Part shown: positions 1 through 10,954 of the stretch, piece after piece
Layout of the letters: every line of letters starts with the position of its first letter
Numbering within the stretch: the stretch's first letter is position 1
Assembly: GCF_029227915.1 (NCBI RefSeq)
Contig: NC_079876.1
Coordinates: 6,138,001-6,202,000 of the forward strand
Length of the DNA: 64,000 nucleotides
DNA from: Hydractinia symbiolongicarpus
Lineage: Eukaryota; Cnidaria; Hydrozoa; Anthoathecata; Hydractiniidae
Reading direction: 5' to 3'
Notes under the pieces: model-generated
Database searches by the model: none
Told to the model about the DNA's origin: nothing
Seen by the model: the letters and a program-made list of their open reading frames with translations, nothing else
Position numbers and translations under genes: made by a program

Positions 1-132
1 GAAAATTGAAAGTATTTGGTCAAAATAGCGAACTTATCTTAGACATATCAAATCTTATCAGCGAAAAGAAATGAAGATCAGCTTGCCTTATTCTTTGTTA
101 AGAAAAGTATTTACTGGAATTTACTGAAAAAG

Positions 133-749
133 TGTTGTTGAATCACTTTCTAAAAACGAAGATATCGCGTTCTGGTTACAAAATGAGTTTTATTACTTAA
201 AAGAAAAAGTTCAAAACATTTTGATATTTAAAGATGCCTGGCTTAACGATAACATGATGGACGCTGCCTAAAAACTAATATGCAAAGCTTTAGGCAAAAT
301 AGACCACTTCCAGTCAGGTCTCAATTCACAAAAGAAAACAAATTATCTTTTCAGCAGTTAGTAACGAGCACATACAGTTGCCACATGACGGAAACCAACA
401 TAGGCTACTCTCCTTCTGTTCCTGTGACCGTGTTCAAATTTGCGACAGCTTGAAAAACAAAGCTGGTCGGTATACATTGAGGAGTTTAAACGCACTCTAT
501 CAAAAATTCAAAGACACCTCAACTAGAAAACTCACAATGTCATTTCATCCTGTTCAAAAGCAAGAAGACGATTTCAACTGTGGGGTATTTGTCATAGCTT
601 ACGCAGCCGAAATTCTGGATGGGAAATCGCCCATTAAAGCTCGATTTGATGTGCAACAGATGAGAAGCCATCTAATTTCGTGTTTAGTGGAGAAAGAATT
701 GCGACCATTTCCAAAAGTACAACGAAATAATGTACCTGGAGCAAAATAA
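133..749 (+). pseudogene. Ulp1/SENP-like C48 cysteine protease relic
   Basis: The translation reads as the C-terminal catalytic part of an Ulp1-family (C48) SUMO-type protease of the kind carried by transposons. The block WLNDNMMDAA (about 239-268) matches the entry motif of the fold. It is followed by EHIQLPHDGNQH with the presumed catalytic His, CDSL with the Asp, and VQKQEDDFNCGVF with the oxyanion Gln and nucleophile Cys. The reading frame is broken by a TAA near 269 and a frame change near 360, so only the last 123 codons (378-749) are open, and their apparent start is a TTG rather than an ATG. The His is followed by Arg, where the family usually has Trp. I read it as a decayed transposon-borne protease. 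The triad residues are visible, but the gene cannot make an intact protein. Confidence 0.75.
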
Positions 750-2382
750 CTTTCAGTTATACTATTTTTGGAATTCGTTGAAATATTATTGTTTCCATTG
801 TTAATATTATTTTTAAAGCACATTTATATATTTTTATACTTCGAAATGTATGTATACACACACCCAATACTAATATCGAAACCTCTGGTGCATGGAATAT
901 AACAAATGAAAATTGAATTAGACGCAGCAGCCGTCAAAATGTACAAATAATTAAAGACCGTGAGGCGCCGATCATAACAATATTATTTTTGTCAACACAG
1001 ATTTGTATACAACAGTGTATTTTGTGTGCAGCTCGGGTTTTTTCAAATATAATGCTTCAATGGTGTTATTACTCTCTTTGATTCATAAGTACAAGAAACG
1101 CGTTTAAATAAAAAAGACTAATTGTTATACAAAGAATAGCATAGGAATGACATAATTGACATTAAATTGAACAAATTGCTTTGTAGTGACAGAAGTAAAA
1201 ACATTGCGTTGTAGCTCATATCGTGAAAGTCTGAATGAAGAAGAAAAAAGTTAAATAGAATTTTGTAAAAATTAAAGCAAATAATTTCAATAGTTGTAAT
1301 TATCAACCCATCAACTTATTGAAACTTGCTTGAAAATTTTAACTTCCTAGATTGAGTAAAAAACGCATCCTCTACACAAATCTCCCCATATCATTAATAT
1401 TTAACGAAAATGTTTTTAGGGCCTAGCCTCCACCCAGCCACTAGGTTGCTACTGCTCTGAAGGGAGATCTCCTTCTTATCAGAAAATGCAAACCTTGTAA
1501 TTCCGCTTCGTTTTATCGACAGCATAGTGTTGGAACAAAACTTAAATTTTAATGCATTAAATAGTACAACTTTGAATTTGATAGTCAAAACAAACTTTCA
1601 AACCATAGAATTACCTGCTCTTTGCCATTGAAAAGTTATAAAATAACAAATAAGATAACCAACATACAAATTTCCGAGTTTAAAACGCACTCTGTTCTAT
1701 CACAAGTTAAGTGTCTACTTTCGATTTGCAATACAGCATTATAAAATCGTGTATTGACATGTTGATTTTGTCACGTTTGTTTTTAAGAAGCAATAAAAAC
1801 AAATCATCACGCTCCTCCTTAGGGCTTTTCCAACTAATTAACAACGTATGTATTTAATACCTATAACTTCTCATAGGGAGAGTCTGTATTTTTAAACAAT
1901 TTGCTTATGCTGCATCTCGGAAATCCGAATAAAGTCAAAGCTGATACTACACATCCTACTGGACATTTTCCTGGTGAAGTCATATATCAAACAAAAGTTC
2001 CCCTTTAACTCCGGTAGAGTATACTTACGGCCATTGTCACAACGCGTTTACAAATAAAGCTAATTAGAACAAGAAAACTGTCCGGTTTGATCACACATTT
2101 ATATTGTATACATACTTTATACTTCAATATTGGTTATGTTTATATATCTTGTATCTATGGCAGTGTTCTTGTTTATATAGACCTGTTGTATAATTTTTAT
2201 TTTACTTGAAAATGGGTGTATGACACCCGAAACGTCGTAAAATGTTGTTTTAATTTGTACACATATACATGATGTCCAAGTTTTAACATAAAATATTGTC
2301 AATCAAATTTCTTATGTCTAATGTAAAAAGCGGTTTAAACATTTACACAACACTATGATGATAAAAAATTAAAATGTATTTG
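750..2382. other. Non-coding stretch, no gene recognised
   Basis: AT-rich sequence with only short chance reading frames. The one structured piece is a GGGTGT/ACACCC hairpin at 2214-2228 followed directly by GAAACGTCG. This combination is common at the ends of Penelope-like elements, but I see no reverse transcriptase beside it. Confidence 0.5.
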
Positions 2383-2637
2383 CAGTGGACTCTTCATAAC
2401 TCGAACAGCCACGGGGAATCAGAAACCGTTCGAGTAATAGAGAGGTTCGGGTAATAGAGAGTTGGGAGTTTTTCCAAGTTTTTGTATAAATTTTGTATAA
2501 ATGGCCAATTAAGCGAGAATTTTCTCCCTTATATGGAATGGGGCCGAAATCTTTCTTTGTACAGGATAAAACCTCGACCTTGTGGGCTAAGAACAGACTG
2601 AAAAAATAAAAACTAGAAAATATTTTATCTCAACGAT

Positions 2638-2820
2638 TTATTCTTGGGAAGAAAAGAAATCCGAAATTAGAGTTTGCAAGGTTGACAAGGTACTGGTAGG
2701 TACACCGAATCGGGCAGCAACATTTTTGGAGCAGTTCCTTTCTCCAACTCCTAACGCTTTGTATTTTATTTTGTAGGACTTGTTTTCTGCTTTGCGTTTT
2801 GTCCCAGCAACAGATGCCAT
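2638..2820 (-). pseudogene. Solo CENP-B/psq-type HTH of a Tigger-like transposase
   Basis: The 60-residue reading frame starts MASVAGTKRKAENKSYKIKY and contains KNVAARFGVPTSTLSTL. This is the classic N-terminal helix-turn-helix of pogo/Tigger transposases (KRKxY...AAxxFGVPxSTLS). The frame then drifts out of similarity and stops. Upstream on the minus strand (2995-3100) are further Tigger-style ACTCGAG/TAACTCG repeats. It is probably the 5' piece of a deleted copy, since it lies downstream of the catalytic domain in the surrounding element rather than upstream. Confidence 0.65.
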
Positions 2821-3280
2821 GATTGTAAAACTTCAATCAAAGAATCAATCAAAGAATCGTGTTTACATTTTGTTCGAATGACACATGTAGATACAAAACA
2901 TTCGAATCAGTTAGGACTCTACTTACGTTTACAGAGCCAATACAATGCAAAAAAAACTGGTTGTGTCATATAAAGTTTTAGATACTGTGTCATATAAAGT
3001 TCTAGATATCTGATACATGAGACGTCCGAGTTATAGAGAGGAAATACCCGAAGAGACAAAAAAAACGCTCGAGTTAAGGAGAGATTCAAGTTACAGCGTA
3101 ATTCGGGGCAAGACGAGTCAATTAAGGGAAGAAACTTAAAAAAACTAAGAAGACAATTGTTTTTTTTAAGAAAATCTAATACAGGCTTAAACAATGATAC
3201 AAAACCTAAAAACAAACCAAAAAAAAATTACAGAAGAAAAGCAACATGGCTGCCATTTTATTTGTACACAATAGTGTGCT

Positions 3281-3317
3281 GACTCATCTTACCCCAACAG
3301 TTGGGGTAAGATGGGTC
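3281..3317. repeat. Near-perfect palindrome, GGGGTAAGATGGGTC arms
   Basis: Arms of 18 bp (3281-3298 and 3300-3317) flank a single base and differ at one position. The right arm, read from 3298, begins CAGTTGGGGTAAGATGGG, which looks like a DNA-transposon terminus. It may be two terminal repeats meeting head to head after internal loss. Confidence 0.6.
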
Positions 3318-3563
3318 ACTATAGAAATCCAGGAACAAAGGAGAAAATATCGAGTTTTTAAACTTCTATTAAATGTCTGACAAAAGTAAAATTTAGTACC
3401 ACTACTTAGTAGCAACAAGTTAGCAGGTTAAATGAAAATAAAGTACTAAAATATAGCTATAAGAATCCTAACCGTATATAAATCGTGTATAAAATAATTA
3501 AAATAAAAAACAAATAAAATTAGTCACAGAAGTCACAAATAGGTTTATCTGAAGAACAACATA

Positions 3564-4756
3564 CCTTACTTGTATTTGGATTGGAGTCGTACTATTTTTC
3601 ACTCAGTTTTAAATTTGCGCGACTTAAATTCGCGCATCCTAAAGTGGAGATATTCGCTCAGTTTTAAATTCGCGCACCCCAAAATGTCTACTCTCGTTAA
3701 AAACTCTGCATATTGTTCTAAAACGATGGTCGAAATGTCTTTCAATTGAAATTTATTCGTCAAACTAAAGCAAACGTTGCAAATCAAAGGAGATTTTAAA
3801 AGCTATTAATTACAGTACAGTTTGGTAGATCTTTTCTTTTTCTTCAAACAGTTCTTTTCAACAGCATAAAAAATAATACAAAAATTATTCGAAAGGGTCC
3901 TCTTTGTGAACTTGCTCTCTAAGTGCATCGATGATTCCCGATCTGCGCCAACCGTTTATTATGATTTCTTTTCTTGTACGAATATGATCATAGTATTTGG
4001 TGACCCATTTAGCATGTAGAGGCTTGAGAATGCTGATTTTCAAGTCGACAGAAACATTTTCTGGTGCAATTCCATTAGCGATCTGGGCTTGCACTTGTTC
4101 AGCATACCACGTCTGTGCTTGGTCACGTAAAAATGATTTACATGATCGATTGACAGTAAGGTCAAGTGGTTGGAAGTAATTTGTCATATTATGAGGAACT
4201 GGAACCATCTTTCCATGATGTTTTTCGACTAGATCTTTGACCTTGTCAGTCCATTGTGCTTTGAATACATCTGCAATCAATAGCCATTTCTTTGATGAAC
4301 GAAAACCAAGCTCTTTTTTCTTCTTTTGGACGTAAGGTACGAGAACCTTGTTGATGAGCTCAATTGATTTTTCTTCGTCTGACCAATGATTAATGCTATG
4401 TAAAGAAGTCTTCCGAAAAATGAAAGGGTTCATGCTCGAAAATTACCTTGAGCCAGAGAAAATCCCGCTGGAGATAAAGGTCGAGGAGGAAGACGAAGAC
4501 GAAGAAGAAGAGGTTTCATTGTAATTTTAATTTTATTTAAAACAGAAAAGAAGTCACTATACCAGCTGAAAACTATCTCAAATTTTTACTTACAAAAACT
4601 GTTACTAAATTACATATCAATTTAGGGTTTCTTAAGCGACTTCCAAGTTTGTGATAGGAAAGCTATTCGCGCGGATTATTTTTCGCTCAGTCTTAATTTC
4701 GCGCACCTTAGGTCTGCGCGAATTCTAGTACAGCGCGAATTTTAATACAAGTAAGG
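3564..4756 (-). mobile_element. 1193-bp TA-flanked pogo-like element, deletion derivative
   Basis: Exact 12-bp terminal inverted repeats CCTTACTTGTAT (3564-3575) and ATACAAGTAAGG (4745-4756) are flanked by TA on both sides (3562-3563 and 4757-4758). This is the signature of the Tc1/mariner/pogo class. Subterminal repeats of the form CTCAGTTTTAAATTCGCGCA occur near both ends. Removing the element and one TA rejoins the PHD-finger frame of the surrounding transposase, which confirms the boundaries. Only half of a transposase remains inside (3885-4433), so it needed help from another copy to move. Confidence 0.9.
3885..4433 (-). pseudogene. C-terminal half of a pogo-like DDE transposase
   Basis: The 182-residue frame holds SSKKWLLIADVFKAQWTD, with an Asp in the position of the second catalytic residue, then VPHNMTNYFQPLDLTVN with the third. 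The tail region KWVTKYYDHIRTRKEII and INGWRRSGI is typical of this transposase group. The HTH domain and the first catalytic Asp are missing. Upstream on the same strand (4434-4500) a short Ser/Leu/Arg-rich frame ends in an AAG|GTAAT splice-donor-like site, but it does not resemble a transposase N terminus. Lying entirely inside the 1193-bp element, it is a truncated and probably inactive copy of a family different from the host Tigger-like element. Confidence 0.8.
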
Positions 4757-5437
4757 TAGTTCATGAAGCCATACTGAACACTTTATACACTGCATCCAGT
4801 TTTCTCCTGGCAATGACTCGTGCCACCAATCACCGCAAACTAAACATTCGCAATCTTCTACAACTGGTGGTGTCGTTTTTTTCTTTTTTAATGTTTCTTT
4901 TTTCGCCTTTGGTTGTTTCTTCGAATTTGATGGTTCCTTTGTCTCTTTCTCAGATTTCTCCAAAGATAACTTGTATGGTAATCCTGTAATATTTTCTGAT
5001 TCTTCACTTCGCTTCGTTTTTTTCTGTTTAACAATATCGGGAACTTTAAAATTTCCCTAAAACTCACTGGCGTTGAATGAACAATCATGTCTATGGCATC
5101 AACACTCGATCCAGCTTGCGATGAAGATGCAATAGCGGTTGGCTCTTCTGTAATGGTGCTAACATCTGGGGTAGCAAGTGGTTCTCTCGGATCTGACAAA
5201 AATTCTTTTTCTGCCAAAATTGATGCATCGTAAGGAACAATTCCAGTGCATCAAAAACCGGATATCGCGTTTTCGATTGTGGCTGCCTTAAGATATGCGG
5301 GTGATTCTTCGGCCAGGATGTAGTCGCATCCAAGAAGTACAAGCTGTATTAAAAGCAACTTTGAGCGGTTTAAAAAATGTCCGATCAAGAGGTTGCAATT
5401 TATGCGAGGTGTGTCGTGGAAGGGAGACAATCTCAAT

Positions 5438-6699
5438 TGATATCAATCTCAATCTAAATCTCAAATTGTTCAAAGATGGGTGAACGACAATTGTTTGCTA
5501 CTTAACCTTAAAAAAGGAAAAACTGAATTTGTATTATATGGTTCCCGTCCATCCAAACAACCAAATTGTTTGATCAATATCAATACTGTAGAATTGAACC
5601 GACCTGAATCGTACTAATATCTTGGAGTAACATTAGATCAACATTTGAATTTGAATTTTCATTATAAATCGGTTTACAAGAGAATATGCTCACGTGTTAC
5701 ATTGCTCAGTCGAATTCGTTATACTTTACCACCAACGATCTAGAAATCCATGATAAATCCACTGTTTCATTATTGCTACCCTCTATTTTCTGGCTTGAAC
5801 TTAACCTGGAAAATCAAGTTTCAAGCGCAACAAAATAGAGCAAAAAGGATCATTGGCACAGATTCTGCAATGTCCTGGCCGGAAATTGATCTACAAAGAA
5901 ATCGAAAAATGGTAACCGATGTATTTAAATCGATTCACAACCTGGAACCAATTCAAAATGTTCAATACGAATTTATAGAACATCGAATCAACACACGTGG
6001 TAACAAATCGTTACTCAGAGTACCACGTGTTCGAACCGAAGCTGGTCGCAAAACCACTGCTTATCAAGGAACCTTGCTGTTCAATAAACTTGATTTACCT
6101 TTGAGAAACGAAAAGTCATTTATTATTTTTAAAAGAAGCATCAACGTAGTTAATTTGTCTTAGTTATTCAATTTATTTTTACTGTCTGTTTGTTTTTCTA
6201 GTTCAAGTGATGTTTATCGTTACTATGTATATTTTGTTTTGATTTTTGGTTTTCTTGCATTGTTTAATTTCTTTCCTCCATAACTTTGTTTGTCTCATGC
6301 TATTTGATCCAATTTGAATCACTTTTGTATCCTAATTGCCTTTCATTTTGTTCTAGGATTCTCTCTCTATTGATTTTGATGCCTGTATGTGAGTGTTTTG
6401 ACTAAGCAGTGTAGAATAATTTTCGTGCTATCCCATTCTTACGTCATCAGTGTACCAGTGTCATCAGTGTACCAGTTTGCTTTTTTCCATCTCACCTATC
6501 TAATTAATTTATTTATTTTCGATACCTTATTTATTTATTTGTTTTTGTATAATATGTATAGAAAAAAAAATTTACCTAAATTATTACCTATTTTAAAATT
6601 TCATTTATTACTATTCTTTGTTTCAACAGGTCCTACATTGATACCAGGATTGTTATTATTTCTGACGTAGTCAACCTGTAAAATTATAATTGTTAATAA
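5438..6699 (+). mobile_element. 5'-truncated CR1-like LINE fragment
   Basis: The insertion interrupts the minus-strand Tigger transposase; the host frame stops at 5437 and restarts around 6698-6701, with AAT shared at the junctions. The plus strand carries the C-terminal part of a LINE reverse transcriptase ORF: KKGKTEFVLYGS, YLGVTLDQHLNLNFHYKS, CSRVTLLSRIRYTLPPTI, NPLFHYCYPLFSGL and KFQAQQNRAKRIIGTDSAM. Stop codons near 5617 and 5742 break it, leaving 5750-6163 open to the end. The RT core is not present, as expected for 5' truncation. Clade assignment to CR1/L2-like elements rests on the C-terminal pattern only. Confidence 0.8.
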
Positions 6700-7467
6700 T
6701 GCCATTATCTCGTGTGAAGTCTATAAGTCCAATATTTTTTGTATGGCTTTTGTGCCTATCTAAAGTTAAGAGGACACGATCATCCTTTGTCGGTTTAGCA
6801 TGCTCAGCAAAATGGCTAAGGTAGACCATAAACAATTCCGTATTTATCCACCCACTATCAGAAACTTCATTTAGTGTTCCAACTGGAGCACCTTCTGTTA
6901 GATCTTGCCTTTTTTCTTTTACGTTTGAAAATCATCATTGGTGGAACATAACTGCCCGTAGCACTGCAACAAACAACAGCGGTTACACCTCTTTCGCCAC
7001 TTGTTGCGGTGGCTACAATACGCTTGCCCTTTGGTGCCAACACCAAATGAAAACATGTTAAACCAGATTCATGAACATTTAATATTCGGTGTGGCGTAAT
7101 GTTAAATTTCTCTAAGACTGTTTTAAGATTTTTAAAATATCGGTCGATGGAGGTTTTGTTTAGTCCGAACACTCTCTTTAATGAAACAGCCTCTGGGGTT
7201 TCGTAATGACAATGTCTGCCGGCGTTTAAGAAAACCTGACACAAAATCACGTCCTGCCATTTAATGAACTTTATTAAAAGGGTGCTTAATTTTATTGCTT
7301 TCACAATATTCATATATAACCCTTCTTAGTTCATTTTTGGATAATCCATAAAAAGAATTGTCTAGAGCAAGTATATATGATCCTAGATCAGTCTCTTGTT
7401 CTTCAGTCAGGACAGTACGGATAGGACCCAATTGTTTTTTATGGTTTGAGTAATAGAGAGTCCACTG

Positions 7468-8261
7468 TATTAAAATATAAAATATACAATGATAAAATTT
7501 GGTATAAAATAGTAAGGCATAAACTTAGAGAAAGAGATGATGATAAATTAAATCATATTAAAAGTTGTGACTATTTTTCGATAACTGAGATATAGCTGGA
7601 GAGCACACAACTCGAGTCAATTTCGAACATTATAATATTATCAGTATTGATCAGTATTGATTTATACAGTAAATCAAAACAACCAATTTCAAAATGAACA
7701 CCCTCATTTGATGCGAGATTTCTCGAAATTCAAATAGGATATATATCTACTGGTTTCATTATTTTGGGTATGCTATGTAAAGCTACACGATTAATAAAAA
7801 GAAAACAAAAAAACGCTGCTACACGCACAAAACAATACATAAACACAAATTTTTGGTCAATATAGCACGCTATTTGTGGTGGCTTTGATTTTGATACCAT
7901 TCGCCCTCCTTTTAACTTTTCGTTACCACCATGACAGAACGCGGCCCATACCAAATCACACATTTCTACGAATGTGTGAAATTAAAAAGTTTTTTAATTG
8001 CTTCAAAGATAACCACTTCTTTGCAATCTCGTTTCTAGTTTTTCTTTTACACAATATCAAAAATTCAAAAAAAAAGCCCTGGAAACGAGGTATTATCATT
8101 AGGACATTTATTATTTTATTTATTTTGTCTTATTTATTACGTCTCCATGAATTTAAAGCTGTTCCTTTTTAAGACGAAACCTTTCTAAGATGTGAAAAAA
8201 AATAGCTAAATAGAAAGCAACCCGGCACAAGACTAGCCTGGTATCAACATTCTTTTATATT
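7468..8261. other. No gene recognised
   Basis: AT-rich spacer between two mobile-element relics. The frames at 7730-7963 and 7876-8172 look like chance open frames, with hydrophobic low-complexity content and no family motif. Confidence 0.5.
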
Positions 8262-9903
8262 TAGGGGGTGCAGAGGCGGCAATTCATGTTATGAAGGAAA
8301 TTTTCAAAACTGTTGCAGTCCTACTTATAGAGCGCTTTTAATTCAATGAATCGCTCAGTAGCTTTACACAATATTAGAATAATATGCCCGGTACTATGTG
8401 CTTACATTATCAATACGCATCGTAAACCCTCACGACTATTTATATCAGGTTGTGCTAAAATCGAATCCAGAGAGGGAACCACCCAAGGTGATCCCTTGGT
8501 CATGCCATGGTACTCTCTATGTACAGCTACTATCATCAATTATATGCAGATCGCTGAACCCGAAATCAAGCAAGTATGGATCGCTGATAGCGCTGCTGCA
8601 GCTGGAAAGACATTGAATTTACATAGCTGGTATGAAAACCTTGTAAAAGAAGGAGAAAAATCAGGATATTATGTTAACGGATCAAAAACATGGTTAATTG
8701 TAAAATCGCAGAAACTAGCCCAGTATGTAAAAAGTCTATTTAAGGAGTCCTTAAGTATTACCCTTGATGGAAAGAGACACTTGGGTGCTGTAATTGGTTT
8801 GAAAACTTTCAAGGATACGTACTGTAGTGATAAGGTCGAAAACTGGGCAAAAGAATTAGCTAATTTGTCTAAGATAGCTCAAACTCAACCACGTGCAGCT
8901 TATACAGCACTCACCAAAGCCTACAAATCGAAGTTTACTTACTTTATGAAAACAATACAGGGTTTCGAAAACCATTTGAAACCAATTGAGAACGTATTGA
9001 ACGATCACTTTCCGCCGACAATCTTTGCGCAGGATGAACCGCTACCAGAATACTTTAAAGCATTGCTTTCGTTATCACCCAGCGATGGTGGCTTTGTCAA
9101 GCAAACTCGTGACAAAGGGGCGAGCTTATGGTTAAACGCCATTCCTATTGAACAATAAGGGCTTGACTTGAATAAAGAGAAATTTAGTGACGCTTTAAGA
9201 CTGCGTTACAATTTACCATTGAAAGGATTACCAAGTTTTTGTACATGTGGAGATTACTGTAAATTTACTGTACATTTACTGTAAATCATGCTCTTTCGTG
9301 CAAGAAAGGTGGATTTGTATCGAAAAGACATGATAACGTTCGTGACTTACTCACATCGTTACTTAATCGTACATGTCACAACGTAGAAGCTGAACCACAC
9401 CTTATTCCATTCACAAACGAGCATTTTCGTTTGAAATCAGCAAACAGAAGTGACGAATCTCGACTGGATATAAAGGCGAATGATTTTTAGCGACATGGAC
9501 AAACGGCATTTTTTGATGTTCGTAACACGCACATAAACTCCAAAAAATCAATCCACAACGAAAACCTTTTATGATCAAGAAAGCGAGAAGAAGAGATCAT
9601 ATAATGAAAGGATAATAAATGTTGAACATGGTACCTTCATACCGCTTGTGATGGGTACAAATAGAGGTATGGGAAATGAATGTCACGTTTTTTTTTCAAG
9701 AACTTGCAAAAAAACTCTTCATAACAAAACGAAGACTACCCAACATTGATTACATGTCTCCGAACAAGACTTTCCTTCGAAATATTGAAGTCAACAATTT
9801 TATGCGTAAGAGGTTCGAGAATGCCATGAAAATACCAAAAAAAACAGACGTTGGTGTAGATATCATGTTAAATTCTTTTGAAGCAACTTGTTTTGGGATT
9901 TGA
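8262..9903 (+). pseudogene. Retroelement RT with C-terminal zinc-knuckle/nuclease-like domain
   Basis: The longest frame (8346-9158) holds FNSMNRSVALHNIRIICP, running on from the RT palm motif that carries the first Asp, and REGTTQGDPLVMPWYSLCT (the xQGDPL block). VWIADSAAAAG follows where a YADD box is expected, so the catalytic pair is damaged. After a stop at 9156 the reading continues in other frames: CTCGDYC, then NHALSCKKGGFVSKRHDNVR, AEPHLIPF, SDESRLDIKAN and TAFFDVRNTHINS. This C-X-C...H...C pattern plus the D...fFDvR motif is typical of C-terminal domains of retroelements with a restriction-like endonuclease (R2/NeSL/CRE-type). Homologous sequence reaches 9903. Frameshifts and stops make it a pseudogene; the clade is inferred. 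Confidence 0.7.
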
Positions 9904-10954
9904 GATAATTTTGACACAAGTGATAGTGGTAGACTCTCTCCTATACTCATCGTCTTGGCTTATTCGATTTTCGTTTTTAACTTGTCTATACTTTGCTTCT
10001 GTTTTCTTTTTTGTTTGTTTGTTTTTGTTTTTAACTTTGTCTTCTTGAAGTTTTTAAGTGTTTATAACAACTTTTTTTTTTAATATATTATTTTCTTTTT
10101 TTCTTTTTAAGTATATTTTAAATAGCTATATTTTAATATTTTCACGATTTTATTTATATATTCTATATTTTTATGCTACTTGTATTATTTTGTTTTATAA
10201 ATATATAAAAATCAATTGATAATTTTCAGACTATTGTAATCTTTTATATTTACACCTGTATCCACTACTCCGTGCTAAGAATGCATAAAATAGTGAAGCT
10301 CCGGTTATACGACGGACGAACAACGAGTAGTAGAATTAGAATCGTTAGACTTGAGCAGTTGCGACATTTAACAAGTAGATTCAAATGTCACATGTAACAC
10401 ACCTTAATTAAGCGAGCAATGAAAAATATGAAAATAAATGTTGCTGAATTTATTGATTGGACTTTTTGTAAATTAAGCGCCAGTCTTGCAACATTTGCTT
10501 TGTTTTATACACATTTTGTATTTGAGAAATAAGTTATTGAACAGAAAGATTTCACAAGCATACGCGGCACAGTTTTATAAATTTTATATCACTGAAATAT
10601 TAAAATTAAAGATTGTCACAGTTGTTGTTGTTTGTTTGTTATTCGAAAGTTCAACAGCTTCTAGAATTTTCCCTGAACGAAAAACTTTAAAGGAGATTTT
10701 CTGATACTTTATGAAATAACACCCAGTGTTAAATTTCTCAATATTTTGTGTGTTAGCAGTTAAAATGATCTCAGTTGTACTAAAATTCTAAAAAATAAAA
10801 TGGCAGACAACAATAAAATCATCAACTTTTGAATATAAAAAATTAACTTTTAACACTTAGCTCTGTTACAAAAATTATATTCATGAAGAGAAGAAAAGTT
10901 TATAAACATGATAATCTAAAATCTATTAACAAAACTATTACTAACACATATTCT
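9904..10954. other. Non-coding stretch downstream of the CLCC1-like gene
   Basis: Very T- and A-rich, with long T runs at 10010-10090. It contains no recognisable gene and would include any 3' UTR of the minus-strand CLCC1-like gene. Confidence 0.5.

Larger units (their letters stand above)
3520..7440 (-). pseudogene. pogo/Tigger-like transposase, DDE plus PHD finger, interrupted
   Basis: Read on the minus strand, the transposase begins near 7440 with GPIRTVLTEEQETDLGSYI and NSFYGLSKNELRR. It continues through ITPHRILNVHESGLT, where the first catalytic Asp of the usual NVDESGL has become His. APKGKR and VPPMMIFKRKRKK follow, then LLTLDRHKSHTKN with the second Asp. A LINE (5438-6699) cuts the gene after TRDNGI. 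The frame resumes with EIVSLPRHTSHKLQPLDR (third Asp), a spacer with two frameshifts, and a basic tail. The PHD-type finger begins CECLVCGDWW (about 4850). A second transposon (3564-4756) splits the finger after LHEL. On the far side the frame continues CCSSDKPICDFCD and ends at TAA 3520-3522. The HTH domain expected at the N terminus is absent here. The product would be inactive. Confidence 0.85.
2383..7467 (-). mobile_element. pogo/Tigger-like DNA transposon with nested insertions
   Basis: The ends are inverted repeats of about 24 bp. CAGTGGACTCTTCATAACTC starts at 2383, and its near copy ends at 7467, reading CAGTGGACTCTCTATTACTC on the minus strand. Four of 24 positions differ. The right end is followed by TA, the target duplicated by pogo/Tc1-mariner elements; the left end has TG, probably a decayed TA. 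Between them lies a minus-strand DDE transposase with a C-terminal PHD-type zinc finger, broken by a LINE fragment (5438-6699) and a second small transposon (3564-4756). A separate HTH piece sits near the left end, where it does not belong. The whole is a composite fossil. It may be one 5.1-kb element, or two related copies side by side. Confidence 0.7.
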
